A stretch of 43,100 nt of DNA from an uncultured Bacteroidales bacterium (lineage in GTDB: Bacteria; Bacteroidota; Bacteroidia; Bacteroidales; UBA932). Below the pieces are notes generated by a model that saw only the letters and a program-made list of their open reading frames with translations, was not told where the DNA came from and did no database searches. A program made the translations under genes and the position numbers. Below, piece after piece: positions 8,760 through 18,543 of the stretch. The stretch lies in NCBI GenBank assembly GCA_946546175.1, contig CAMNNY010000117.1, positions 1 through 43,100 on the forward strand, given 5' to 3'. Position 1 is the first letter of the stretch. Each line of letters opens with the position of its first letter.

Positions 8760-11700
8760 TTATCTGATAAAGGGAAATACTGATACTCGTAATTCGGTTG
8801 CCCCGTAGGGGACAAGAGTTATGTTTTGAATCTCATCCGAAAGAGGCTTCACATGATCTGGAGTCGGAACTTCAGGAGTGAATCTGTCTTCTTCAAGGGG
8901 CCAGTCTATCTTTCTTGCCGGAACTGTAATAGTAACAGGGGAGTTGCCCAGATCGAAAGGATAGCCCTTGCGGCGCTTCGAGATGCTTACCTTAGCCTCA
9001 CGGGCTATATCGTCCGCGCTACCGCTAAGAGCGTAATTCCACTCTGAAGCGGGAGTGATGCTCCAACACTTGAAATCCGGATTTTCGGGGACCTTTCCGT
9101 TCATATTCTCGTAGACCGTAGTGTCCTCGACTTTATTGCCGGCTACATCGAGAGCATACAGAAGAGGTCCTCTTTCTACATAGTAGCCTTTTCCGTCTAT
9201 CTCCTTTACGGATACCTTCATAGGAAGCGTCAGACGAACCTTAGTCCAGCGGCTGAACTTCCTTTCAACGGTAACGAAAGAGCCTGGCTTGAGTTCTCCG
9301 CGGTACTTTCTCAAGCCTATTCTGAGAGTGGCATTCTCACACCATTCGGGGATCCTCAGCTTGAGGGCAATCTTTGCACGTCCGGGGTTACGGAAAGTGT
9401 AGGTTACGGTCTCGTCGAAGGGATACTCCGTAGTCTCTTTTACAGTTGCCGTCTTTCCACCTGCTTCGAAGCAGTACTCTGAAGGGCCGAAAAGAGTACT
9501 TACCACCTCTCCCTGAGGGCCTCTCATCCACATCCTGTCTACATAGTTCGGCATTATTCTGTGGACATTTCCTGCGCAGCATTCGGTCTGGTGGGTAGGC
9601 CTGTAAGCCATCCAGGTACTGCCGTGGAAGAAACCGTTGTGGTTGGAATCACCCGTGACGCGAACCTGATTGACAGAAGAGAAATACTGAAGCGACTTGA
9701 AGTCCTTGGTAATCGCTCCCGGACAAGCATTGAGCACGGCTCGTTCAATCATGTCTGCATACTTTGCCTCGCCCGTAATCTGCAGGAAATACCCCAGGGT
9801 CCAGGTGTAATCGGCAATGTCACAAGTCTCGTGGCTGTTTCGGATTTCGCCTCTGCCATAGAGTGCTTCAGCGCTCACGGGGACTCCGTCGGGCAGCATA
9901 TGCTCGCGAAGCAGGTTGTTGTGGGCGTTGAGCGCCAACTCCTTGTATCTTTCCTTACCGGTGTAGGCATACAGGAGCATGGGGAGCTTGAGCTCTTCGC
10001 AGAAAGTAACTCCGTGCATGAAGGGGACATGATCCATAGCGCAGGCTTCCGGTGTAAGATCGGTAAAGAGACCGGCGTTCCATACTTCTTCGCTTAGGGT
10101 AAGCAACGCCGGATTGTGGGTGTGGGAATAAGTCCACAGCATGCCCTCGATAGATACTACATTGCGCCATAGCTTCATGCGCTCGGTGTTGAGAGTGAGG
10201 TAGTGCTTCTCCAGTTTGGAGGGAAGCGCCTCGTCGCGGTTGTAATCGTAATATGCCTTCATTGCCCTGAAGAAGACCGCCATCGGCCACATTTCTGCGA
10301 AACCGAAGGTAGTGTGGGCAAAACGCCCCGTAGAGTCCGCGTGGTCTACGGTATAATGAATCCCGCCCTCGCCTTTACGGATAAGGTCCCGCTCGCCCAG
10401 AATATAGGCCAGGCGGAGCATGCCGTCTGTGTAATAGGCAGTCTGTTCGTAGCGCCACCAGTCGCTTCCGTACGATTCGGTATTGCGGGTGATGTTCTCG
10501 CCATCCCAGAGGCAGGAATCATAAGGGTAGGAAAGGGCTTCAGGGTGGCCGGTCATACCGGAAAGCTGCCTCTTGAGGAACTCGAGCAGCCAGCCGTCGG
10601 TCTTGATGTGTCCGATTCCACCGTCACGGAAGGCCGAATAAGGGGCCTGAACACAGGGAGCCGGTCTCCCATACTTTTTTACTCGCGCGTCCCTTATAAC
10701 GCCCTTCCAATCGAGGCCGAAAGCGAAGTCATAGGCGTTGCCTTCAGAGTCGGTGTAGCAGCGCATATCGCCGGGCGTATCCTCCGCCTGGAGTTCGACG
10801 GTATTCATATCCGCCGGCATCTGAACCGGCAGCAGGCCCTGAGGCTCCGCCTTACCGGAGGCAATGTCAAGCATGGCCTGATACTGAATGCCGAAGCCGA
10901 TCAGGATTGCGTCTGCGTAAGGTTCAATCTCGGCGGGGACGAAGGGATTGTCTGCCGCTACTGCGAGAACTACGGGCTTATCTCCCATAGCCTTGCGGGT
11001 TGCCTTCACCAGGTCGAGATCCGTCCTGTTGGAAGTCCTGACGGTCTTTCCTTTGTAGCTTCTGTTGTCGAACTTCTCGAACGGGTCGCCTCCCGCAATG
11101 CTCTTCTCTCGGGCCGAATCAGCTGTATAATCATTGTACTGAAGGCTGATGGGAAGATAACCGTTTCCACCCTTCATGCGGTCTGCCAGATCGTAGCCGT
11201 AGCCACTCTGAGGACTCTGAACCATTACAAGGGCGAAATCCGCCTCCTCAGGAGTCCGGGCAAGAGTGAAATACCTGCCTACGATAGCCGTGTCGATAGG
11301 GTAGACCCAGCTTTCAGAACCGGTTGAGCCGTTAAGAAAAGTCTGTTTCTCGCTGTCGAAACGCCTGGGGAACCATACCTTCTTACCCGCAGCGACCGGG
11401 AGAACATTCGAACGGTTCTTGACCATCACAACGGACTTGAGCTGGGCCTGATAGCCCTTTTCCATAAACTCCGCCTTTCCAACGGTACGCTCGGTATAAT
11501 CGGGATCGATATAAGGATTGTCGAAAAGTCCGGTGCGGAACATGTTCATCAGAAGGCGGACCGCCGAGCGTTCGAAGCGCTCGCGGGCGCTCTTCTCCCC
11601 AAACTCATCGCACCACTTCCTGTAGGCGGCTAGTACGGGGCCCTTGTCGTTGTTGCCGCCAAATTGGTCTACGCCTGCCTTGATGACACGGTAATGTCTC

Positions 11701-12986
11701 TCGTCCTCAGAAAGCGTCTCTACACCCCAGGGCTTTCCGTATGCCTCCTCGACCTTGTAATAATCGTGGGTTATACCCCAGTCGGTACAAACAACGCCGT
11801 CGAAACCGTATTGGTCTCTCAACTTTTCGTTGATAATGTACTCGCTGAAGCTATTGCCTACGTTGTTCCCTGAAGGATCCAGCCCATAGGAGATCGTGTA
11901 ATAAGGCATCACCGCCGAAGCAGAGCCCGTCTTACCGTCCAGCTTAAACGCTCCCTCGACGAAGGGGATAATCTGCTGGCCTACGTTGTCATTGGGATAG
12001 ACAGAGTACTTACCGAAGCTGTAGTGGGCGTCGCGTCCGCCTTCTCCCGCACCTCCGCCGGGCCAATGCTTGACCATCGTGTTGACGCTCCCGAAGCCCC
12101 AGCCGTCTTCGATCTGCTCACAGACCTCGGATTCCTGGAAACCGTCGATATAGGCCTTGGTCAGGTCGGCCGCGAGATACGGATCCTCGCCAAAAGTCCC
12201 ATAATCACGGGCCCATCTCGGATCGGTTGCAAGATCCGCCTGCGGCGAAAGGGCGGTCGCGATACCGAGAGCCCGGTATTCTACCGCTGCAATCCGGCCG
12301 AAACCCCGGACCAGGTCGGGATCGAAGGTGGCAGCCAGTCCCAGCGGAGCCGGCCACTTGGAGATAGTGCCGCTCGATCCGGCGTTGAATTCGGCCACCG
12401 TCCCGACTTCATGGCGCGGGTCCGAACTTATATTGACCGGGATACCATGGCCCCGGCCCTCGCAGAATTCTTGGGCATTGTTGTTCCACTGGGCGAACAT
12501 GCGCGGGGTCTCCGAGCGGACGATAAGGACCGCGCGAAGGTTGTCCTCTGCAAGAAATGCCTTCTGTTTGTCGCTGAGGGCCGATTTAGGCAGGCCGCTG
12601 AGCCTGAGGATAGTCCCGTTGTAGGTAGACGACCAGAAACCGTAATCGTCCGTAGGGATGGCCTGGTGGCTGCTGTAGAGCATCAGGCCGGCTATCTCTT
12701 CGATGGAGAGTTTGGATGCAAGGTCCTCGGCTCTTTTTCGGGAGCTGAGACGCCAGTCTTCGTAGGGATCGAGTTCTCCGTCCCTGTCCAGATCTTTGAA
12801 ACCGTATCCGTCTGAATTAAGTATCGATATTCCGGAGGCGGGGGAGTATCCGAGCGTACGCCCTCCCTTCTGAGATATCACTCTGAACTGGCCGTAATCG
12901 GTTTCGGTATAGCGCACGCCTGGGTTGCAGGAATTGAGTGCGGATAAAAAAGCCAGAGCAAAAAGACCGATCAAACTCTTTTTCAT
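8760..12986 (-). CDS. GH3-GH127 fusion glycosidase lipoprotein
   Basis: One uninterrupted 1408-codon gene joins two enzymes. The lipobox is at Cys20 (LNSC). Residues 30-770 are a GH3 enzyme. A Ca-site-like loop DLDRDGELDPYEDW (65-78) is typical of Bacteroidota GH3. The barrel has FGEDPY at 265-270, and the predicted nucleophile is D402 in VCTDWG. The alpha/beta domain ends near KYGRP (771-775) without a fibronectin-III domain. Residues about 785-1400 are GH127 (DUF1680). HETC at 1052-1055 and ECC at 1135-1137 fit the zinc site and cysteine nucleophile of beta-L-arabinofuranosidase HypBA1 (known ligands Glu, Cys, Cys, Cys). The GH3 half could be a glucosidase, xylosidase, arabinosidase or hexosaminidase. 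It overlaps the regulator gene by four bases (ATGA). Confidence 0.92.
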   Translation of the reverse strand: MKKSLIGLFALAFLSALNSCNPGVRYTETDYGQFRVISQKGGRTLGYSPASGISILNSDGYGFKDLDRDGELDPYEDWRLSSRKRAEDLASKLSIEEIAGLMLYSSHQAIPTDDYGFWSSTYNGTILRLSGLPKSALSDKQKAFLAEDNLRAVLIVRSETPRMFAQWNNNAQEFCEGRGHGIPVNISSDPRHEVGTVAEFNAGSSGTISKWPAPLGLAATFDPDLVRGFGRIAAVEYRALGIATALSPQADLATDPRWARDYGTFGEDPYLAADLTKAYIDGFQESEVCEQIEDGWGFGSVNTMVKHWPGGGAGEGGRDAHYSFGKYSVYPNDNVGQQIIPFVEGAFKLDGKTGSASAVMPYYTISYGLDPSGNNVGNSFSEYIINEKLRDQYGFDGVVCTDWGITHDYYKVEEAYGKPWGVETLSEDERHYRVIKAGVDQFGGNNDKGPVLAAYRKWCDEFGEKSARERFERSAVRLLMNMFRTGLFDNPYIDPDYTERTVGKAEFMEKGYQAQLKSVVMVKNRSNVLPVAAGKKVWFPRRFDSEKQTFLNGSTGSESWVYPIDTAIVGRYFTLARTPEEADFALVMVQSPQSGYGYDLADRMKGGNGYLPISLQYNDYTADSAREKSIAGGDPFEKFDNRSYKGKTVRTSNRTDLDLVKATRKAMGDKPVVLAVAADNPFVPAEIEPYADAILIGFGIQYQAMLDIASGKAEPQGLLPVQMPADMNTVELQAEDTPGDMRCYTDSEGNAYDFAFGLDWKGVIRDARVKKYGRPAPCVQAPYSAFRDGGIGHIKTDGWLLEFLKRQLSGMTGHPEALSYPYDSCLWDGENITRNTESYGSDWWRYEQTAYYTDGMLRLAYILGERDLIRKGEGGIHYTVDHADSTGRFAHTTFGFAEMWPMAVFFRAMKAYYDYNRDEALPSKLEKHYLTLNTERMKLWRNVVSIEGMLWTYSHTHNPALLTLSEEVWNAGLFTDLTPEACAMDHVPFMHGVTFCEELKLPMLLYAYTGKERYKELALNAHNNLLREHMLPDGVPVSAEALYGRGEIRNSHETCDIADYTWTLGYFLQITGEAKYADMIERAVLNACPGAITKDFKSLQYFSSVNQVRVTGDSNHNGFFHGSTWMAYRPTHQTECCAGNVHRIMPNYVDRMWMRGPQGEVVSTLFGPSEYCFEAGGKTATVKETTEYPFDETVTYTFRNPGRAKIALKLRIPEWCENATLRIGLRKYRGELKPGSFVTVERKFSRWTKVRLTLPMKVSVKEIDGKGYYVERGPLLYALDVAGNKVEDTTVYENMNGKVPENPDFKCWSITPASEWNYALSGSADDIAREAKVSISKRRKGYPFDLGNSPVTITVPARKIDWPLEEDRFTPEVPTPDHVKPLSDEIQNITLVPYGATELRVSVFPFIR

Positions 12987-15900
12987 CTTCTCTCCTTTAC
13001 TTCGTCTATAAGTTCCTTGGGCGATTTCCCAAATTTAGCCTTGAAAGACTTGCTGAAATATTTGGCGTCTGCGAATCCTACAGAATATGCCAGATCCGAG
13101 ACCCTGATCTTGCCCGTTTCTTTCAGAATGGTTTTGTAGGCTACTGCAAGCCTCGTATTTATTATGAACGCTACCGGGGTAAAGCCGGTAAGGCTCTTCA
13201 TCTTCTCTGTGAGTACTGTCTTCGATACAGCCATCTCTGCCGCGAAATCGGATTGGCTGAACGACTCGTCGGAGATGTGGTCGTCTACTACTCCTACGGC
13301 CTTTTCGAGGAACTGTTTGTCTATAGAGGTATACTCGCTGTCCTTTACCTCGAAAACAAGCTGAGTGCGCAGGTCTGCTATCTGCTTCTCGCGCTTTCTC
13401 ATCAGGTTGCTTATCATAGCCGAGAGCACTGCGAAATTGCAGGGCTTGGTAAGATAGCCGTCTGCCCCATGACGATAGCCCTCGATGCTGGAATCATCGT
13501 CTTTTTTGGCCGTAAGAAGGATCACCGGGATGTGGCTGTACTCGATATGTTCCTTTATGTAGGAACAAAGGTCCATTCCGTTCATTCCCGGCATCATGAC
13601 GTCAGTCACTACAACATCAACGGGATTCCCGGAGAGGATTTCTATCGCCTCCTCGGCGCTGCCGCAGGTTATAACATTGAAGCGCTTGGAGAGGATTACG
13701 TTGAAAAGGTCACACAGGTCCTGACTGTCATCCACACAAAGAACCGTGTAATTCTCCTTTATTACGTCTTCACCTATCGTAAGGGCCAGAGGCAGGGAAG
13801 AGTTCCTGGGGTTTTCCTGATCGGTTTCGGTCTCGCTGTAGCTGGACTGGGAAATAGGGATAGTAAAACTGAACCTGTTACCTATACTCTCTGCGCTTTC
13901 TACCTTGATGGTACCCTTATGGATAGTGACAAGGTCTTTGACAAGAGAAAGACCGATACCGTTGCCGATAGTGTTGAACTTGCGGTAATCGCCTTCATAG
14001 AAGCGCTGGAAGAGCTTTGAGATAGTACTCTTGCTCATCACCTTGCCGCCGTTTGTACAATTGACGATAAGTGAGTCTGAGGCGAGTCTGGCTTCAACTG
14101 AAATAGTACCGTTTTCAGGTGTATACTTGACTGCGTTGGAGATAAGGTTGTAGATAATCTTATCCAGTTTGTCCGGATCGAACCAACCCTTTATCGATGT
14201 AGGATCGCAAGTATAGGTAATAGTAAGATTGCGTTTCCTGACCAGGGGCTTGAAAGCCTCCACACAGTGTCCTATGAATTCCGCCGCATCGCCTTCGGAT
14301 ACCTTGAGGCTCATATTGTCGCTCTCTACCTTTCTGAAATCCAGTACCTGCTGAACAAGGCGAGTAAGGCGGATGGCGTTCGAACTCATTATCGCAGTTA
14401 CATTCTTGTCTTTCTGGGTCTTGGGATCAAGACTTTCGATAGAAGCGAGAATAATGCTCAGAGGGGTAAGGAATTCATGGGAAACGTTGGTGAAGAAACT
14501 GAGCTTCGCCTGATTGATTTCTTCTGTTTTCTGGGCCCTGAACTGTTCGTAGGCAATGCGCCTTTTCATCTCCATCCTTTCTTTTGTGATACGGACAGGG
14601 ATGAAGACGGCAGCGAAAAGGAGAATTGCGTAAATCAGGAAAGCCCACCACGAAAGCCAGGGGTTCTGAGGGATATATATCTCCAGACTGCTTACTGCCC
14701 CGGGCGTCTTGTCTCCGAACCTTGAACCCGATACTTCGAAGATGTAACGGCCGGGCTTGAGATTGCGGAACGATGCTTTATTGCTCTCTGCGCTTATAAT
14801 TGTCCAGCCCTCGGAGCGGCGTCTGTCGCTTTTACGGGACAGCCTGTAACGATAAATACCTTTTTTGTGGGAGCTGAAATCCATCAGGGAGAAGCTTACC
14901 GTAACATCCCTCTGATTCTGCTCTATATCCGTAATGGAGGCTCTGCTCTCGTAGCCCTTAGGAGCGGGGCTCTGCATACAAGGGAAACAGACTATGCCGC
15001 GCGTACTTCCAAAGGCCATCCGGCCGGAATCCGGCAGGTAGGCGGAGGTATTCATGTTGAACGAGACTCCGTCGAGGCTTTCGAACCACACGCTCTCGAA
15101 CGAGCCGTCGCTGTAGAGGAAAGAGGCAAGCTGGTTGTCTGCAGTAATCCAGATGCGGCCGTCGGGGCTCTGGGCGAGGTTGTTTATGTTTCTGCGCCCG
15201 AGGAAGGCGAGTTCTTCGAGTGCTTTGAATGAATCCGAATTCCTGTCGTAGAGGTACAGGCCATCTCTGGGTGATGCCACCCATATATTGGATGAAGAAT
15301 CGACAAGGACCGAGTTGAAGCTTCTGCGCTCGCGCTCGTTTCCGCTAAGGTAACCGGTCTTGCCGTCGGGAGAGAACTTGACTATTCCACTGAAATCAGT
15401 CGCAGCCCAGATGCAGTCCGACGAATCTACCGCAAGGTCGATAATCTTGAGTTCCGGGTCGATGGAGCGGATATCGCCGCCTCTGGACATACGGTAAACG
15501 CCCCTGCTGGTACCTATTATCACATCGCCCCTCGAATCCCTTGCAAGGGCCCTTATGCGGTTGTCTCCGAGCCCGGAATTGGCCGAGCTGAATACGCGTC
15601 CTGTCTTGTCTTTGTAGTCGTATACCCACAATCCTGACTCATAACTGCCGAACAGGATTTCGCCGCTGTCTTCCAGCTCCAGCGATGTTTCAACTATACC
15701 GGTATAAGGGAAGCCGCGAAATGCAGGAAGATCCGAATAATTGCTCTCACGGCCGGTATTGGAATCGTACAGGCTAAGGCCATGGCCGGAGATTCCCAGC
15801 CAGTAAATGCCGTCACCCGTGTAGCAGATGTTCTTTACCGAATTGGTCTTGTATTTAGCCCGGATCGATTCCAGCTTGATAGTTGAGTATGAAGACTGGT

Positions 15901-16879
15901 CTGATTCGGCTATGCAGATGCCTCCTCCGAGAAGGCCGAGCATCATCGTGCCATCTGCAGTTTTAACTATGGAGTTGACCTCGTTATAGGGGAGTCCCTC
16001 GTCTGTACCGTCAGGGTAGTAATTGACGAATTTCCCCTCTCTCATTATGCTCAGTCCGCTGCGGCTTCCGATCCAGATGTTGCCTTCCTCATCCTCGCTT
16101 ATATCGTAGATTATATTGTCGAGGATAGTATCGGGCTGCCTGTCGTCGTGTGAGAAACGCTGATAGGGGAGAGTGTCGTCGGTAGCGGAGGCAGGGTCCG
16201 TTTTCAGAAGGCCGTTACCCCAGGTACCTACCCATAAACGGCCCTTAGAATCCAGGAAAAGAGTAAAGGCTGAGCCCAGGGCGCCCTGGTTGTATGAGTA
16301 AAGCTTGCCTTCCGAGGTACTGTAGCGATGCAGGCCGCTCATCCAGGTCGTAATCCAGATATCCCCCTGCAAGTCTGAACAAACGGAAATCGCATCCGAG
16401 AGGCCGACCCAGGTAAAGCGGCTTTCGTCCTTACCGCGGCAGAACACTCCCTTGTCGGAACTGATCCAGATCTTCCCGTTGGAGTCTCTGGTCATTCTGG
16501 ATATATTGACATTGTTCAGCGCTTCGTCCTCTACCCTTTCTACGCTGCCTGAATGCTTGTCCATCAAGAACAGGCCCCTGGCAGTAGCGACTAGAAGACT
16601 CTTCTCGTCGTAGTCTATAACGGAATGGAGGTAATTGTCGAAATAATCGTCTGCAGCGCTTCTGGTGAAATAGAGCCTTGTGTCGTAGCCGTCGTAGCGG
16701 ACTATACCCTGATAGGTCACAGCCCAGAGATAACCTTCACCGTCTTGATAGAGATAAAGGACATTCTCAGAAGGAAGGGATTGAGAAGGGAGCGCTCTGA
16801 ACGCAATATCGCCCGCAGCCGCCTGAAGACAGACGGCAAGGAGCGCTAGTGCGAGCGAGAGTACCTTCCTCATAAACAT
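12983..16879 (-). CDS. Hybrid two-component system sensor/regulator (HTCS)
   Basis: A 1298-residue one-protein signalling system of the type controlling glycan loci in Bacteroidota. A signal peptide is followed by periplasmic beta-propeller repeats (Reg_prop, 25-640) with recurring G-x-I-W-I/V blades such as 135-139, 172-176, 213-217 and 266-270. Then come a Y_Y_Y-type Ig domain (about 655-735) and a membrane segment (742-763). HisKA has phospho-acceptor H801 in SHEF; HATPase has an N box at 911-915 and GNGIG at 972-976. The receiver has the predicted phospho-acceptor D1093 with D1050/D1051 and K1145. An AraC-type HTH lies at about 1195-1298. All signalling residues look intact. The ATG overlaps the SusD2 stop by one base (TAATG), so the regulator sits inside the operon it probably activates. 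A second in-frame ATG lies two codons in. Confidence 0.96.
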   Translation of the reverse strand: MFMRKVLSLALALLAVCLQAAAGDIAFRALPSQSLPSENVLYLYQDGEGYLWAVTYQGIVRYDGYDTRLYFTRSAADDYFDNYLHSVIDYDEKSLLVATARGLFLMDKHSGSVERVEDEALNNVNISRMTRDSNGKIWISSDKGVFCRGKDESRFTWVGLSDAISVCSDLQGDIWITTWMSGLHRYSTSEGKLYSYNQGALGSAFTLFLDSKGRLWVGTWGNGLLKTDPASATDDTLPYQRFSHDDRQPDTILDNIIYDISEDEEGNIWIGSRSGLSIMREGKFVNYYPDGTDEGLPYNEVNSIVKTADGTMMLGLLGGGICIAESDQSSYSTIKLESIRAKYKTNSVKNICYTGDGIYWLGISGHGLSLYDSNTGRESNYSDLPAFRGFPYTGIVETSLELEDSGEILFGSYESGLWVYDYKDKTGRVFSSANSGLGDNRIRALARDSRGDVIIGTSRGVYRMSRGGDIRSIDPELKIIDLAVDSSDCIWAATDFSGIVKFSPDGKTGYLSGNERERRSFNSVLVDSSSNIWVASPRDGLYLYDRNSDSFKALEELAFLGRRNINNLAQSPDGRIWITADNQLASFLYSDGSFESVWFESLDGVSFNMNTSAYLPDSGRMAFGSTRGIVCFPCMQSPAPKGYESRASITDIEQNQRDVTVSFSLMDFSSHKKGIYRYRLSRKSDRRRSEGWTIISAESNKASFRNLKPGRYIFEVSGSRFGDKTPGAVSSLEIYIPQNPWLSWWAFLIYAILLFAAVFIPVRITKERMEMKRRIAYEQFRAQKTEEINQAKLSFFTNVSHEFLTPLSIILASIESLDPKTQKDKNVTAIMSSNAIRLTRLVQQVLDFRKVESDNMSLKVSEGDAAEFIGHCVEAFKPLVRKRNLTITYTCDPTSIKGWFDPDKLDKIIYNLISNAVKYTPENGTISVEARLASDSLIVNCTNGGKVMSKSTISKLFQRFYEGDYRKFNTIGNGIGLSLVKDLVTIHKGTIKVESAESIGNRFSFTIPISQSSYSETETDQENPRNSSLPLALTIGEDVIKENYTVLCVDDSQDLCDLFNVILSKRFNVITCGSAEEAIEILSGNPVDVVVTDVMMPGMNGMDLCSYIKEHIEYSHIPVILLTAKKDDDSSIEGYRHGADGYLTKPCNFAVLSAMISNLMRKREKQIADLRTQLVFEVKDSEYTSIDKQFLEKAVGVVDDHISDESFSQSDFAAEMAVSKTVLTEKMKSLTGFTPVAFIINTRLAVAYKTILKETGKIRVSDLAYSVGFADAKYFSKSFKAKFGKSPKELIDEVKERR

Positions 16880-18531
16880 TAGTTCCAGCCTGTATTCTGA
16901 TTCAGATTAGGATTTTTGTGGAGTTCGACTGCAGAGATAGGATACCAGAGCATCTTGTCGTCCCAGTACCTGGTCTGAACCTTCTTCTTTGTACAGGAGA
17001 AAGAATCATCTCCGCCCTTTACTATATTCAGTCCGTAGATATCCACTGTAAGATTGCCGGTCTTCCAACGCCTCAGATCCCACATCCTGTGGCCTTCGAA
17101 GCAGAGCTCGACCCTGCGCTCGTTTCTGAGTCTTGCGCGGAACTGAGCCTCCGAAAGACCTGCAGGGATGTCAGGCATAGAGTATACCGCCCTTATCTTG
17201 TTGAGCGCCGCGCGGGGACTGAGGGTATAGCTGACTCCGCCTATGGTCCCGGTATACTCGGGATTTCCTGTGGCTTCGAAAAGAGCCTCCGCGTAGTTGA
17301 GATAGACCTCCTGGACCCTGAAGACAGGGTAGATATGGGGATAGCTCGTAATGTTTCCTGCAGTAAGGCTGGTCGCTTCCTGAACAAACTTGCGAAGATA
17401 GAATGAGGTAGGGCTTGCATTCTCGACCGGAGAGCCGTTGCGTCCGCCTTCAAAGGTCTCGACAGTCTGGCCCTTGAACAGGTCGCCATTAGAGATTATC
17501 GCCTTCGCGTAACGGGGATCCCTTGACGATGGGTTCAGGAGATTTGCCATATGGAGGCTTTCGTCGAAAGGAGTACCGTCTGCGAGGTCAAAAGCCTCTG
17601 CAAGATTCAGGGTAGGGCAGATGCCCGACAGGCCTCCTTCGTAGCCGGCGGGGAAGTTGTTCTTCTCGTAGTTGTTGTCAGACACTTCCCTTATTCCGAA
17701 TATCAGGTCCTTTGCTTCCGAATTGAAGCTCTGTCTTGCAAGACCATAGACTGCCTTCTCCGAGGTAGAGTTGATAAACTGGGAAGCAGCTGCGGCAGCC
17801 TTATAATACTTTTCCTTGTCGTTTGAAGGGTTCGAGAGGGGGCTCGCGGCATACAGGAGTACCCTGGCCTTGGCTGCCATCGCAAAGCCCTTCGTGACGC
17901 GGCCTATTTCCGCGTAGTAGGAATCCGAATAGGTACTGGGAAGATGTTCGATACAGGCATCCAGTTCGCTCACAATCCAATTCACTATCTCGCCGTTTGT
18001 ACTGGGAACCAGATCGTTTACTTCCTCCTTGGTGAAAGTTCTGTCTGCCTTTACTATGTTGTTGTAGCGCTTGAGCAGTTCCATATGGAAGAAAGCCCTC
18101 AGGGCCCTTGCTTCCCAAGGGTAATTCTGGAGCTGGGCCAGATAATCCTTATAGCGCTCGTCCCATTTCGCGTCGGCGAAATCCTCCGGACAGTTTTCTA
18201 TAAGATAATTTGCGGCGCGGATAGCCTCATAATAGTAGCCCCACTGGTCATCAATCAGATTATTCTCTGACCAGCTCCCATCGTAGTAAGGAAGTACTAT
18301 ATCCGGAGAATTGGCATATACAGCGTCATCTGTCGCACACTCCTGGAAGGAGAGGAAACCAGACTTAAGATAACCGTAGACATTGGTCATCATGTCCTTG
18401 ACTTCGGAGAAATTGCCGAACTGGAAGGTCTTGGTGTGGTACTGCGATTCGTTGAGGTCCAGATCGTGGCAACCTGAAAGGCCAAGAGCGGCAAGGGCAA
18501 TGATTACAAATAACTTATTGTAACGTTTCAT
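16879..18531 (-). CDS. SusD-like surface glycan-binding lipoprotein (SusD2)
   Basis: A 550-residue RagB/SusD family protein that caps its partner SusC barrel and delivers oligosaccharides. The lipobox LSGC (Cys21) is followed by HDLDLNE, acidic residues compatible with surface export. It has the TPR-like helices of the family: NYAEALFEATG, then the C-terminal NERRVELCFEGHRMWDLRRWKTG region, whose RR-x-E-L-x-F-E-G-x-R-x-x-D-L-R-R-W pattern is a strong family signature. It lies 12 bases after SusC2, so the two are the expected pair. It is shorter than SusD1 (680 residues) and clearly divergent, suggesting a different ligand or oligosaccharide size. Confidence 0.95.
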   Translation of the reverse strand: MKRYNKLFVIIALAALGLSGCHDLDLNESQYHTKTFQFGNFSEVKDMMTNVYGYLKSGFLSFQECATDDAVYANSPDIVLPYYDGSWSENNLIDDQWGYYYEAIRAANYLIENCPEDFADAKWDERYKDYLAQLQNYPWEARALRAFFHMELLKRYNNIVKADRTFTKEEVNDLVPSTNGEIVNWIVSELDACIEHLPSTYSDSYYAEIGRVTKGFAMAAKARVLLYAASPLSNPSNDKEKYYKAAAAASQFINSTSEKAVYGLARQSFNSEAKDLIFGIREVSDNNYEKNNFPAGYEGGLSGICPTLNLAEAFDLADGTPFDESLHMANLLNPSSRDPRYAKAIISNGDLFKGQTVETFEGGRNGSPVENASPTSFYLRKFVQEATSLTAGNITSYPHIYPVFRVQEVYLNYAEALFEATGNPEYTGTIGGVSYTLSPRAALNKIRAVYSMPDIPAGLSEAQFRARLRNERRVELCFEGHRMWDLRRWKTGNLTVDIYGLNIVKGGDDSFSCTKKKVQTRYWDDKMLWYPISAVELHKNPNLNQNTGWN

Positions 18532-18543
18532 AGCGCATCCGAA

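Noticed and set aside
10203-11327. A 374-codon open frame antisense to the GH3-GH127 gene
   Set aside because: Codon bias in this genome leaves long antisense frames open. The sense strand has catalytic motifs throughout, while the antisense product has none.
12938-14020. A 360-codon open frame antisense to the C-terminal end of the regulator
   Set aside because: The sense strand encodes intact receiver and AraC-type domains here, so the antisense frame is a shadow.
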